Under the pieces are notes generated by a model, which saw only the letters and a program-made list of their open reading frames with translations, was not told the origin of the DNA and did no database searches. The position numbers and the translations under genes were made by a program. Shown piece by piece: positions 15,697-26,800 of a stretch of 37,488 bases of DNA (position 1 is its first letter; each line of letters starts with the position of its first letter). This DNA is from Stercoripulliclostridium_A sp963642145 (GTDB taxonomy: Bacteria; Bacillota; Clostridia; Christensenellales; DTU072), in the NCBI GenBank assembly GCA_963642145.1, contig CAVIFU010000013.1, positions 1 to 37,488 on the forward strand, given 5' to 3'.

Positions 15697-18332
15697 AGCG
15701 TTTCAAACATATCGCGCGTTTTGTTTGACGCCACGATCGAGATGTTGTTCCTCGACTGGGGTCCGGTAATGATGAACGCGTGTCCCCTGTCGTTGTTGAC
15801 GATTTGATCTTGTTCGACGGTATTGATCTTGCCGGCTTTTGCGTACAGCGTGCAAAGATCGTCCATATCGTTCGGCGAAAGCGCAAAGATGAAGGAATAC
15901 TGACATGCGTTGATGATAGCCGTCGATTTGCGGATAATGTCTTGACTGCCGACAAAATCTTTGATGTTCTGAGTAATGACTATTTGCATACCGTTGTATT
16001 TTCTTATGCGCTTTGCGAGCTGGAACATGAAGTCGAGCGCGACCGGATACGACGGATCGATGAATACGTGCGCCTCATCGATTGCGACGATAATTTTTCT
16101 GTCCGTGTTATATTTGAGGTTGAAGTCGCGATTTTTGATGATTTCATTATCGATCCACCGCAAAACGAGCAACATTTGCGCGTTTGCGATAGCTTGGTTG
16201 TGGTTTGAAAGCAACGAACGGAAGTTGAATACGGTGAAGTTTTCCCTAACCGACAAGGAGGATTTCCCGTTCCAGAGCATGGCGTCCCTGCCTTCTCCCG
16301 AGAACTTTGCGATAAAGTTTTTCAAAACGCGAAGGTTCTCGATGTCGTAAGCGATTGTCGCGTCTTCGAGCCTGTTACGGATAAGGGCGTACAAGTCGTC
16401 AAACACCGGGTAGTCTTCCGCTTTGAGCGTGGCAAGTTCCGTCCGCGAATTTATCCCTTTTTGCGCGTAAACGTCAACGATAAGGTTGTTGAGGTATTCG
16501 AGGGCTTGCGCGTCTATTCCCGACAAAATCTCTCTGAAAAATTGTTCGAGGAATTGCAGATGCACGCTGAAATTGTTCGCGCCCTCCGCGCTCTCGTCGG
16601 ATTCGAGCGACGTGATTATATGGAAAGGATTTATCCGCCCTTCCGTCGCCGTGCCGACGTCTATAATTTTGCCGCCGAGATTCTTTGCAAGCGTGCCGTA
16701 CTCGTCCTCGGGATCGAGAATGAATATTTTGCTGTTTTCGACCGCCAGTTGCGTCAGTATAGTCTTTGTCGCATAGGACTTGCCGGAGCCCGTCTTGCCC
16801 ATGACGACCATATTGGAGTTGACTCTCTCGTTGTCGCGACGGAAAAAGTCCACGATGACGGGGAAACCTTTGCTTTGCCCGAGCATTATGCCCTTATCGT
16901 CCATAACCGACGACAGCACAAACGGGAAACTTGCCGCAACCGTCGAAGAGTGAATGGCTCTCGCGTGTTCCGGCATGGCGTCGTATGCCGAAAGGTTAGA
17001 CGACACGACCGCCTGACGTTGCTTGCAGAAGTTGTCCGAAATCTCGAAACCCTCCTCCGAAAGGATTCTGCGAATGCGTTTTTTTGCTTCCTTGCTGTTT
17101 TCGTTCTTGGAATATACGGCAAAGTGCATCGTCACTTTGAAGAGCGTTTCGTTGTCGTTTTGGAGCATTTGCAGTAAGTTGACAAGCGTCTTTATGTGCG
17201 TTTGCTTGTCGATAACCGAGCTCGCCTTATAGGACTGCTCGCTTTGGCTCATGAGTTCCTGCAAAGAGCGGTCTATCATCTTGACGGCTTTGGATTTTTC
17301 GTACGGTTCGATGTTCATAACGACTTTGACGCCGTCGATATTGAATATCTTGTATCCCCAAGCGTTCAGCACGAAAACGGGATAGTTACTGACGGTGTAG
17401 TTGTACGTTTCGACGCCGTCGATAAACGTTTTTTGCGGCGTGAACTGAATCTCTTTTGGCATAACCCATTTCATGCGTTCGTTTGCGTCCAAAAGATCGA
17501 TGTCGCGCTCGTCGAAATCGTCGGTGAATTGATATTTGAGGAAGACGCACAACTCTTTGTCGTTTAGTATATGCGACGTCATACCGTTTTCTTCAAAGGA
17601 CGGAACGGCGTTTTTCAATACCTCGTCGATAGCCGCCTTGTCGGGATCGTAAACGACAAGATAATAGAACGGTCTGTTGATTCTGTTTTTGTCGTCAAGG
17701 CTTGTATAGATATTTATTCTGTCATCGATGATTTTGTTGCGCGCGTTGAGTTCATCCGTATCGATTGCGCCGGTTTCGTAAATTCTTGCAAGCGTTTGCC
17801 TCTTTTCTTCTTCGAGAGCAATGTACTTGGAGAAATCGAGTTTCCTGTCGATTTTCACAAGAGACGCCTTGCTTTTGCCGGATACGCCTCGGACGATTCT
17901 GCCAAAGCACTTGTCGATAATCTGATCCTGCCTGAATCCGGATAGCAGTCTGAATTCGCGCGGATCTATCTCCAAAACGCCGGCATAGTAGTCGCCGTAG
18001 ACGATGTATCCGTCCTTGACGTCTTTGAATGCGATAAAGTTCGCTATGTCCGTTGAGCCGCTCTTGTAGTCGGACGAATATTTTTTAACCGAGAACAAGT
18101 ATTTGACGAAATGGACAAAGAACATATAAAATCTCGATCCGTTATAAGGTATGTAAAGCCCTATCGCAAAGCACAGCAATACCGCCATCAAAATGTATTT
18201 CGCTATGCCGATGTTTGACAAAAACAGCAACACCTCGAAAATCACGGCTACCAATGCGATAATGATGTCCGTTATGGAAATATTTTTGAAAAACTCGACT
18301 TTTACCTTTGCGGTTTTTGGAATAATTCTCAT
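15693..18332 (-). CDS. virB4: VirB4/TraE-family secretion ATPase with N-terminal membrane segment
   Basis: An 879-residue ATPase of the type that powers assembly of, and transport through, type IV secretion and conjugation channels. Two adjacent hydrophobic helices at about residues 22-61 resemble a fused VirB3/PrgI-like domain, a common fusion in this family. The central region is the VirB4 middle domain. The P-loop is MGKTGSGKSYATK (about 509-521), the Walker B is KIIVAIDEAHVFID (about 745-758), and VITQNIKDFVGS (about 790) matches the Gln-containing motif of this ATPase class. Length is typical. AAGGAG lies five to six bases before the start, and the gene begins 11 bases after the VirB6-like gene. 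Confidence 0.93.
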   Translation of the reverse strand: MRIIPKTAKVKVEFFKNISITDIIIALVAVIFEVLLFLSNIGIAKYILMAVLLCFAIGLYIPYNGSRFYMFFVHFVKYLFSVKKYSSDYKSGSTDIANFIAFKDVKDGYIVYGDYYAGVLEIDPREFRLLSGFRQDQIIDKCFGRIVRGVSGKSKASLVKIDRKLDFSKYIALEEEKRQTLARIYETGAIDTDELNARNKIIDDRINIYTSLDDKNRINRPFYYLVVYDPDKAAIDEVLKNAVPSFEENGMTSHILNDKELCVFLKYQFTDDFDERDIDLLDANERMKWVMPKEIQFTPQKTFIDGVETYNYTVSNYPVFVLNAWGYKIFNIDGVKVVMNIEPYEKSKAVKMIDRSLQELMSQSEQSYKASSVIDKQTHIKTLVNLLQMLQNDNETLFKVTMHFAVYSKNENSKEAKKRIRRILSEEGFEISDNFCKQRQAVVSSNLSAYDAMPEHARAIHSSTVAASFPFVLSSVMDDKGIMLGQSKGFPVIVDFFRRDNERVNSNMVVMGKTGSGKSYATKTILTQLAVENSKIFILDPEDEYGTLAKNLGGKIIDVGTATEGRINPFHIITSLESDESAEGANNFSVHLQFLEQFFREILSGIDAQALEYLNNLIVDVYAQKGINSRTELATLKAEDYPVFDDLYALIRNRLEDATIAYDIENLRVLKNFIAKFSGEGRDAMLWNGKSSLSVRENFTVFNFRSLLSNHNQAIANAQMLLVLRWIDNEIIKNRDFNLKYNTDRKIIVAIDEAHVFIDPSYPVALDFMFQLAKRIRKYNGMQIVITQNIKDFVGSQDIIRKSTAIINACQYSFIFALSPNDMDDLCTLYAKAGKINTVEQDQIVNNDRGHAFIITGPQSRNNISIVASNKTRDMFETL

Positions 18333-18343
18333 AGACGCTCCTT

Positions 18344-19729
18344 TTATCTCATGTCTTCGTCGAGATTGTTATCGTTGCCGATATTGTTGTTATTATCGTT
18401 GTTCATGGCGTTGATTACGGCGTTTTGGCGGTCCTGATTGAGGTTATTATCGATATTATTGTTGTTTTCGTTACCGACCTCGTTGTTGTTGCCGCCGTTT
18501 CTGATGACGTCGTCAATATGATTTTCGTCGTTCCTCGCGACGTCGTTGTGATTGACGTTGCCACCCTCTTCATTGTTGTTACCGCCGGCATTGACCGCGC
18601 CGTCACCCGTCGTGCCGTCGCTACCGCCGCCGTAACGGCTGCCGAACACCTTGTTGCCGATCTTGTCTTCGATACCTCTGTTAAAGGCGTTGCCGACTCT
18701 GTCCGCGCCCCAAGTAAACGGCTTAGCCGCAACTCCGGCAATCATTTTCAAGCCGCTGCCGAGAGCGTGACCGGCAAACGCGCTGTCGCGCAATTCATTG
18801 CTTCCGCCGCCGCTGGAAACGAGGTTACCGACCAAAGCCATGGCTTTTTTCATCGTAAGCGAACCGCCGATGATGAAGAGTATCTTGCAGAGATTATTGA
18901 GGAACGTCGAAGAGAAAAACTGCATTGACGAGTCCATCACAAGCAAGACAATCAGACAATATATATTGATTGCAAGTATCGTACCGAATCCGACAAAGAA
19001 TTTCGTAAGCATCTGCTCGCGCCAGAGTTTGAAGTGCGAACCGTCATCGAACACGGAAACCGCGACCGGGAACGGCGAAACGATGTACAAAATCACAATT
19101 GAAATTGCTCTGTCAACAAACACCAAAAGCGCCCACGCGATATTCCACAAAATTACGGCACTTGCCACCCACGAAGCAAAGAAATCGAAGTTTTCGAGAT
19201 TCATGTATTGAGTCACAACCGAAGTGTTCGTATAGTCGAGAGTGCCGTTTATAAACAACGCGGCGTCCGCCTTGTTATACCACGCCTCATCGCCGAACGC
19301 CGTAAACAAGAAACTGCCGAGACTGCTGCTACCGCTGAGCGTCGCCTTGTATAACGCCTGCATGAAGACGTTTGCTACCCAAACGCCTATAATCATAATG
19401 GCGGGGATAAACAAAAACGTCAGCACGCTCTTGAACGATTTGATGCAGATCTGCGCCGGAGTCATATCGGGTTTTTCCTTGACCATAAGGCGTAAAATCG
19501 CAAGTATGGTAAAAAACACCAGTACGATAAGTCCCAGCACCGCGGCAACGACAAATGCGTCCGTCACTTTTCGATTATGAATCAAGTATGTGAGGAAATC
19601 CGTACTCTCGCCGTTGACGGTGATGTCCTCTATTCCGCACAATTTGTTTGCACACATCATTACCCCGTCTATGATACGGAGCATTGACTTGGTTATGCTA
19701 TATAGAAATTCCCAAAACCAATCGAACAT
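18344..19729 (-). CDS. VirB6/TrbL-like polytopic channel protein with Asn-rich tail
   Basis: A 461-residue membrane protein with about six hydrophobic segments between residues 55 and 290 (for example AFVVAAVLGLIVLVFFTILAIL and ILYIVSPFPVAVSVF), plus a conserved-looking amphipathic N-terminus. The topology and the position directly before virB4 fit the VirB6/TrbL channel subunit of Gram-positive conjugation systems. Residues from about 290 are soluble and Gly/Ser-rich. The last ~95 are dominated by Asn, Asp and Gly, with many NNN runs, a low-complexity tail unusual for the family. AAGGTGG lies about five bases before the start. Confidence 0.78.
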   Translation of the reverse strand: MFDWFWEFLYSITKSMLRIIDGVMMCANKLCGIEDITVNGESTDFLTYLIHNRKVTDAFVVAAVLGLIVLVFFTILAILRLMVKEKPDMTPAQICIKSFKSVLTFLFIPAIMIIGVWVANVFMQALYKATLSGSSSLGSFLFTAFGDEAWYNKADAALFINGTLDYTNTSVVTQYMNLENFDFFASWVASAVILWNIAWALLVFVDRAISIVILYIVSPFPVAVSVFDDGSHFKLWREQMLTKFFVGFGTILAINIYCLIVLLVMDSSMQFFSSTFLNNLCKILFIIGGSLTMKKAMALVGNLVSSGGGSNELRDSAFAGHALGSGLKMIAGVAAKPFTWGADRVGNAFNRGIEDKIGNKVFGSRYGGGSDGTTGDGAVNAGGNNNEEGGNVNHNDVARNDENHIDDVIRNGGNNNEVGNENNNNIDNNLNQDRQNAVINAMNNDNNNNIGNDNNLDEDMR

Positions 19730-19741
19730 ATTGCCACCTTC

Positions 19742-20458
19742 TCAGCCTACGCGAATCAACATTGCCGTCAATTCCACGTTTGCCGACGGATATTCGTTTT
19801 CAATCAGTTTGCCTTCCGAATCGTAGGCAACGCAGTTGTTTGCAAACTGAAAGAGCAAACAACCGTCTTTTGTCAGTTCCACAGCGGATTTACCTGAGCC
19901 CGACGTATAGAAAGAGCGTATGTACAAAGCCGTCCATTCGTCCTTTTCGAGCGTCACTTTTTTGGTTGCCACGGCAGTGCTTTTGTTCGGCTCGTCAAAC
20001 TGTTTCAGCCTTGTTTTTTCCTCTCTCGTCTCGGAATCGGTGTATGTTTCATAATCGGACTCGCCGCCCGTTGCGATTTTTTCGGGCAGTCCGCTTCCCA
20101 CGTAAACATATACGTCGAAAACGACATTTTTGTCCGCGCGCAAATAAATCGCGAATTCTTCCACCGAAACGTTTTCGCCGGCAAAGACCGCCATGTACTT
20201 GTATGCGTCGCTTGCCACGGGACTTCTGAAGTCGTCGTGGTTGAAGTTATTGACGGCGTCCTCGTTGTAGAGATCTTTTGACTCCTTTTCCACGATACCG
20301 AGATCGCTTCCGACAAACTTGACGGAGGGGAACTTCTTGTAGAAATCCTCCTTGGTGTCTATGTTGCCGAGATCGGGCGAGCACCCCACCAAAACGCTAC
20401 ATACAATCAGGCAGATTGCAAAGACAAAAAAACTTTTCTTGCCTTTTTTAAGCGACAT
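19742..20458 (-). CDS. Small lipoprotein of the secretion-like operon
   Basis: A 238-residue lipoprotein. The signal peptide (about residues 8-25, hydrophobic FFVFAICLIVCSVL) ends in the lipobox LVGC, then a soluble domain with no recognised family. That domain contains an acidic stretch and beta-rich strings such as NVVFDVYVYVGSGLPEK. Its start lies inside the end of the pilin-like gene (11-base overlap), with only a weak ribosome site, so translation is probably coupled. It ends 12 bases before the VirB6-like gene. It may be a peripheral component on the outer face of the membrane, standing in for VirB7 or VirB8-type factors. That role is a guess. Confidence 0.8.
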   Translation of the reverse strand: MSLKKGKKSFFVFAICLIVCSVLVGCSPDLGNIDTKEDFYKKFPSVKFVGSDLGIVEKESKDLYNEDAVNNFNHDDFRSPVASDAYKYMAVFAGENVSVEEFAIYLRADKNVVFDVYVYVGSGLPEKIATGGESDYETYTDSETREEKTRLKQFDEPNKSTAVATKKVTLEKDEWTALYIRSFYTSGSGKSAVELTKDGCLLFQFANNCVAYDSEGKLIENEYPSANVELTAMLIRVG

Positions 20459-20753
20459 ATCCCGTGTACCAGGTCTCGAACACGCTCAATCCCACTTGAA
20501 GCATTGCGAGCAGTACGAAGATTAGTACAAAGCCGACGATCGCGTTTTTGAGAGCTTTTTTTGCCTTGTCGTGATCTTGCGGTTCATCCGCCCTTGCGTA
20601 CTTGACGCCGAGCACGATGCAGTAAATTGCGCCGAGCGAGCCGACAACAGCCAACAGCACGGGGACGAGGACGCGACACACGTCGAGGATAGGTGCGACG
20701 ATCTTTTCGAGATCGCTTTGTGACATTCCTGCCGATAAGAGGTTCGTTAACAT
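20448..20753 (-). CDS. VirB2/TrbC-like two-helix pilin candidate
   Basis: A 101-residue protein with two hydrophobic helices (about 27-50 and 72-93) joined by a short charged loop (KYARADEPQDHDKAKKALKNA), the topology of VirB2/TrbC pilins and of the small 2TM proteins before VirB6 in Gram-positive systems. A signal peptide is not obvious. The string DHDKAKKALKNAIVGFVLIF resembles the second helix of such proteins. AGGAG lies about seven bases before the start. The gene order (pilin, lipoprotein, VirB6, VirB4) matches conjugation operons. A generic small membrane protein remains possible. Confidence 0.7.
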   Translation of the reverse strand: MLTNLLSAGMSQSDLEKIVAPILDVCRVLVPVLLAVVGSLGAIYCIVLGVKYARADEPQDHDKAKKALKNAIVGFVLIFVLLAMLQVGLSVFETWYTGYVA

Positions 20754-20803
20754 TTTTGTTCTCCTATGTTTGATATTTTATTTAACAAGCAATTTGCTTT
20801 TGC

Positions 20804-23800
20804 TTACTCTATTCTCGAACGCTTGCGGAACAGCAATCCCACAAACAATCCGATGACCACAACCAGTACGGCGGCGATTATCAATGCGGTTGTGGCAACG
20901 TTGGCGGTATATACCCTTTCAAACTCCACTTCCGACGTTCCGCCCGCCTCATTGACTACGACAACTTTGTACTTGCCTTTTTCGGTTATTTCCGTTGTCT
21001 CCGACGAGGACGTTACCTTGGTTTCTTTGACGAGTTTGCCGTCGCGATAGACATATACGGTGTCGCCCGCCTCGTATCCGGAGATCTTGACGTCTTTTTT
21101 GGTAACCTCGCCGTTTGTTGCGCCGTCGAGTTTGATTTCCGGCACGCTCTTGTCAATCGTTATCGAGAAACCGCTCGTCTTGCCGGTGATATCCGACGTC
21201 ATGACTACTTCGTACTTACCGCTTTCTTCGAACGAAACGAACGAGTGATCGTCCTTGTCGTCTACCGCGTCTATCCAATCGGTTTTGCCTGCGCCCGCGT
21301 CGCAAGTCATTTGCGTAATCTTGTAGCCCGTGGGCGTGTCGTACGTAAACGATACATATGCGTGCGTCACGATGTAGAAACAGAAATAATCCTTGTTGCC
21401 GACTGCGTCCGCAAGCACGATCTCCCACTTCCCGCTTTCGGCAAAAGTTTTCGAGTCGTAGTCCACTTCTTTCCCGTCGCGATAAACCGTATAATAAGAC
21501 ACGCTGTCGTTATTCAAGGGTGCAAAGTTTACCGCCGATTCGTTGGTAATTTCGCCGCTCGTCAGACGATTGTCGATATTATTCGTGTAGAAGCAATATT
21601 CTGCGACGCTGTCGCGCTTGACGGAGTATTTGGCGACGTTGCCGGCTCTGTCGTAGACGGAGATAATGTAACTTCCGTCCGTAGAATAGCGCGTGCCGCT
21701 CTTGTATTCGCCTTTGTCCGTGCCGTTGACGGTTATTCGCGCCGTGTTGCTCTCGTCAAACGTGATTACCACGGCTCCCCTCGTCATGCCGTCTTTGACG
21801 CTCATTCCGCTTGCGTCGATTTCGACGTTCGCGCGATATAGTACGCATGTGAACTCGTATTCGAAGCCGTATTCGTCGAGGTACTCGATTTTATATTCGA
21901 TTTTGCCGCTACCCGATTCGCTCGTAAAATCCACCGAGAACGGCAAGTCTCTGCGCTGTCCGTTGACGGAGAATTCAAAAACGGAAGCTGTCGAAGACAA
22001 CGAGATATTCTTGTTGCTCCAAATGCCGTTTTCAAGCACGTCGTCGGTAAGCGTGTAGTTTGTCTTTTCCATCGAACGCGTGGTGCGCGACGCGCCGAGC
22101 GGTGACGTCGACTTATAGTGGATCTGCTTGACGGTCTTGTTGCCGTAGATGTCTTTGAACACTATTTCGTAAGTGCCGTCGCCGTATGCGCCCACGCGGT
22201 AATCGTCGAGCTCATCGATATCCTTTGACGGCGTTTTGTCGTATACGACAACCGACCGGGCACCGAGCGTTACCGATATAAACTTAACTTCGTTATTCGA
22301 TAATTTATCCTTATCGAAAGATACTTGACTGTTGGTATATCCCTCGCTCTTTTTCAGTGCCTTGTCGTTGAAGCCCGTAAGCCAACCGTCGGAATACGTA
22401 AGCGTACGCTTTTTTATCTCGACATTCTTTTTCGCGCTGTTACCGTAGCTGTCCGAGATGGTAAAGACGTAGCTGCCGTCCCCGAGAACGGAAACGGTAA
22501 CGTAGCCGTCTTTTTCGACTTTGCCGTATTCGTCGAACGCCTCTCCGTCCTTTTGAACCGCATACTTGACGTCCTTACCTATGCGCAAAGAGAACGCGTA
22601 ATTTGAGTAGAATGTGTCGTCAAAATCCACGCCGTAGGTTATTTCCGTGCCGTCCTCGTATTTGACGGTGCCGTTTGAAGCTATATTTTTACTTAAAACC
22701 ACCTCCGCAACGGAGATATTGCCGTATATGTCGTTGACTTCAAACTTGTAATATCCCTGCTTGCTAAACTTTTGCGATTCACTTTTATCAAAGAAAGAGG
22801 GCTCGCCGTAGTTTTTGCCGTCCTCGGAAAAGTAAACGGAATATGAGGTTCTTTCGTTCACGAGCTCTGACTCGGGGAGGCTGACGGCGAACTCTTTGTT
22901 GATATATAGAGTACTTTTGAGTTTACCGGATTTTGTTGTGCCGTCATCCCCTTCGTAGGAATAATCGAGATACTCCATTTCGTCCGAAAGAGTAGTTTCC
23001 GTATACTTAATATCGGTAATAATGTCGGATTCGACGCGTAGTTGCACGGACGCTTTGTGCGCCTCTCCCTCGACTCTGTCTTTGAGGGTTATCGCAAGGT
23101 GCACCACGCCGTCTTTGAGGTGAGCGCTCACCGTCCGCGAATCGTTTTCATCAATAATAACTGCTGTAGACGTCAATTGCTCGGTAATAGTTGTTTCCGT
23201 TTTGATTACCAATTGCGGTTGATCTTTAAGTTCTCGGTGATCGTCGATCTTGAAACTGCTACTGTCCTTTGCCGCAATCAAAGTCGTGCGCACGAGGTTG
23301 TTGCCGTTCGTACTCAACTTGAAATACTCTCCGTCAAGGACGAACGCAAAACTGCCGGCGCCTTCGAGCGTGGCAATTATATTCTTTTTGCCGAGCGCCG
23401 ACCGGATTCCGCTAAGGTTATCAACGCTTATTTCAGCGTACTCCGCGCGATCGATCGTGAACGAAAATTCCGATTGATTGCCGAGTTTATCGATTGCGAC
23501 TATCTTGTATTCTCCCTCTTTGCCGAACGTGACTTTATCGGGGAAATTTTCGGTATAATCTTTGGTCGTGCCGTTGTATGTGTATGACCACTTATATAGT
23601 CCCGACGTATCCGAAACTCTCACGTATACCATGCCGCCCATGACGGTCTCGCCGGACGAAACGGTTTGCGCGGTGATTGACGTTTGCTCAAAAGATACGT
23701 CTTGCAGGTTGATTACGTCATCTTTCTTTATATTCTTATGTTCCGCGAAATACTGTTCGATGATTTCATCGGTCTCGTCTTTATAGGTATAAGTAGCCCG

Positions 23801-26800
23801 ATTGGTAGTTACCGCTATTGTCGGAGCGGATGTGTCGGACTTGCCGGAATATATGGTATAGAGGCTTGTATAATCGCCGTAATACACTTTGACTTGCCAG
23901 TTATCCGTTTGATCGATCACGACTTCTTTGTAACTACCCACGGTGCGCAAGGTGCCTTTTCCCGTTATGAACTCGTAGTCTATACCGGCGCCGCTTTGGA
24001 AACGGAAACTTACTTTGCTTCTTGCCGTAATCAGGAATTCGGACTCGTTCAGCCTCGTTTTGAGCAATCCCATCTTGTCGTCGCCTACTTTGACGAATTG
24101 ACCGTCCTCTTCTATGCACCAAATGACTTCGGGCGCTTCGCGCGTAAACGTCACGGTTTCTTCATAGACGTTGCCGTACAAGTCTTCAACGTAGAAGTAA
24201 TACTCTCCGCCGTCGCGGAATGTAATCGCGTTGCCTTTGAGTGCGTCCGTGCTTGTCGCGACGGGGACGTTGTCGAGGCGAATTTCAAAACGATAAATTT
24301 CGTCTTTATCGTACTTGCATACGAATTGAATGTAGCTGTTTTCTTGCGTCGTGACGGAGCAAGCTTCTGCAAGGTCAGCACTGCTGATTCTGAGCGTAAA
24401 TCCGTAACCGTTGCCGGAGCGATCGTACACGTTAACGATGTATCTCCCGTCCGAAAGCGATATATCGCCGAGTTCGCTTGCGTGCTTGGCGTATTTGAGG
24501 CTTCCGCCCCAATTGTAGATCGCGACGTAGGCGCAACTGTCGGCGTCGAGGATGGAATCGATTGTAAACGCTTTGACGTTGTACGACAAAATCGTGCCGC
24601 CGTCTTGGATTTTAATCTGTTTGCCGTCGGGGTTTTCGGGATTTACAAAAGTAAAAGTAATATCGGGCGAAGAGTTGTCAATGTAGACGGAGTAAGCCCT
24701 CACGCCGTTTTCGTCACGCTCCACGATGTCAAAAATCCCCGTGCCTTTTATCAAATCTTTTAGGTAATATGTGCCTGAAACGTTGAGTTCTACGTATTCG
24801 CTTCCGTCATGCGCCTTGTAGTGTACCGACGTGTAATCCGAAGAAGAGCACTTTTGCACGGCAAACGGATACGACTCTCCGCTTGTCGTAGTATATTGAC
24901 TACCATATACGCCGTCGTCACCGCTGAAAGAGATGTACTTTGTCGTACTACTCGACGAAATAGCCGCAAACGGAACGCCTGTCATTGTCTCAGTTGCCGA
25001 TTGATCCGCAATGCGAACGCGCGTACTGCTTAGAACGGGCACTTTGCGGGCGTTGAGCAAGTCCTCTTCGACAAGATAAACATAACTTCCGTGCGTCATG
25101 ATCTTATCTACAACCGCGTTGACGGCGTTGTTGAGGTTTGTAGACAAAGCGTCCGTATCGATAACGGAGACTTCTGAATCCGAATAGAAATACAAATTCC
25201 AATTCTTAGGATCATCGCTCTGATCCCAAGTCGCCGATTTATATCTTATCCAAGTTTGTCCTTCTTTCGCCACGGTATTTTCGCCGTTGGCTTTTCTGTC
25301 GTACTCGGTGCCCTTGCCGTTGATGATGTCGGCGTTGTCTTTAGTAATCTTGACTATGGACAGGTCTTGGAGTTCCATAAATCTCACGTATTCCTTAGCC
25401 TTATCCGAGGAAGAAAACGCGAGAGGATTGTTTAGCGTGTTGTATTGCGACGTTTTGCCTATAACGTTTGACGAACTCCAATAATAGTAACTCGCGCCCG
25501 ACAGCATCCAAACTTTGTTCGTAATGAGTTTGTCGGCAACAAGAGCCTCGTAACCGCCGACCTCGTCGCTGTCGCCCATCAGATAGAACGTATAAATGTC
25601 CGACGCCTTGTCCTCTGCGGCTTGGAGTTGAATGGTATAATACCCTCCGACGAAATAATCACTGCCGTTTTTGCGCTTGTACGTCATCTTGAGCATTGCG
25701 CCGGACGCATCGACATCAAAATATGTGCCTGCGTTCTCAGTCACGTCTTGCGATCCGAGTTTGAGCAACGCCAACTTCAAATCGCCGCCCGACGTACCGC
25801 CGTCAAACGTCAAAGTAAAGCCTTCTGCTTGATATGTATTTTTATATTCATTGCCGGAGTCGGTTATCGTTGTCGAAGGCGTGCTCACGTTATCGAAAAC
25901 GGCGTACGGAGTACCTTCTATCGTCAAACTTAATTTGCAACGCTCGGACGTATCGAAAAGTAACGAGTCTATCGTTTCAAACGTCGCCTCATTGCCCGCA
26001 TTGTCTATGGTGACGAACTTAAAGTAGAATCTCTTGCTCTCGTCATCGCCCATTCCGAGCGTTATTCCGTCCGCGTCATTTGCTTTAACCGTGCAAATGG
26101 CACTCGAAACGTCCTTTTCCGTATAATAGGTAAACGACAGCGTGGATTTGTCTCCGACCAACGTTACGGGCGTCCATTCGGTAACGTCCTCCTGTCTATA
26201 ACTCATCGTGAGTGTTTTAAGGTCGCTTACGTTGCCTTTAACGATGATAGTGAATTTTCTTTCCGAAAGCGCCGTATCCGAATTACCGCCGTCGACAGAC
26301 TCGAACGCCACGGGAGTATTGTCAAAGGACAGTTGGCCCGAATGCACAACCGTTTCTTTGCCGTAAGCGGAACGCGCTTTGACATACAGGTAGTATTCGC
26401 CGTCAAAATTTGCGCCTTCGACGGTTAAGCCCGTCGGAGAAGAGGTATTGTAGTTTGCGTAAGTCGTAGGCGCGTATTTGTCCGCGTCGTCACCTACGTC
26501 GGACGCCTTGACCCACGTGTAGTACAGCGTTGCGCCGCTTTCGGCAATATCGCTCACGGAAATTGTTACGGTATGCGATTTACTTACCGCCGTATCGACT
26601 TTTGGAGATAACGTCACCGTCGGCGTGCGCATATCGATACCGAGACCGTCAAACGTGACGGCATTGAAATCGCTGAAATCGGCAATATTGTTGCTCAACG
26701 CAAAGTTGTAAGCATAGTCGCACACCTTTCCGCCGAGCGCGTTTTTCAATGCGTCCTTTTCTATTTTTATCGATGAAACTTTGCTAAACGTCTTTTCGTA

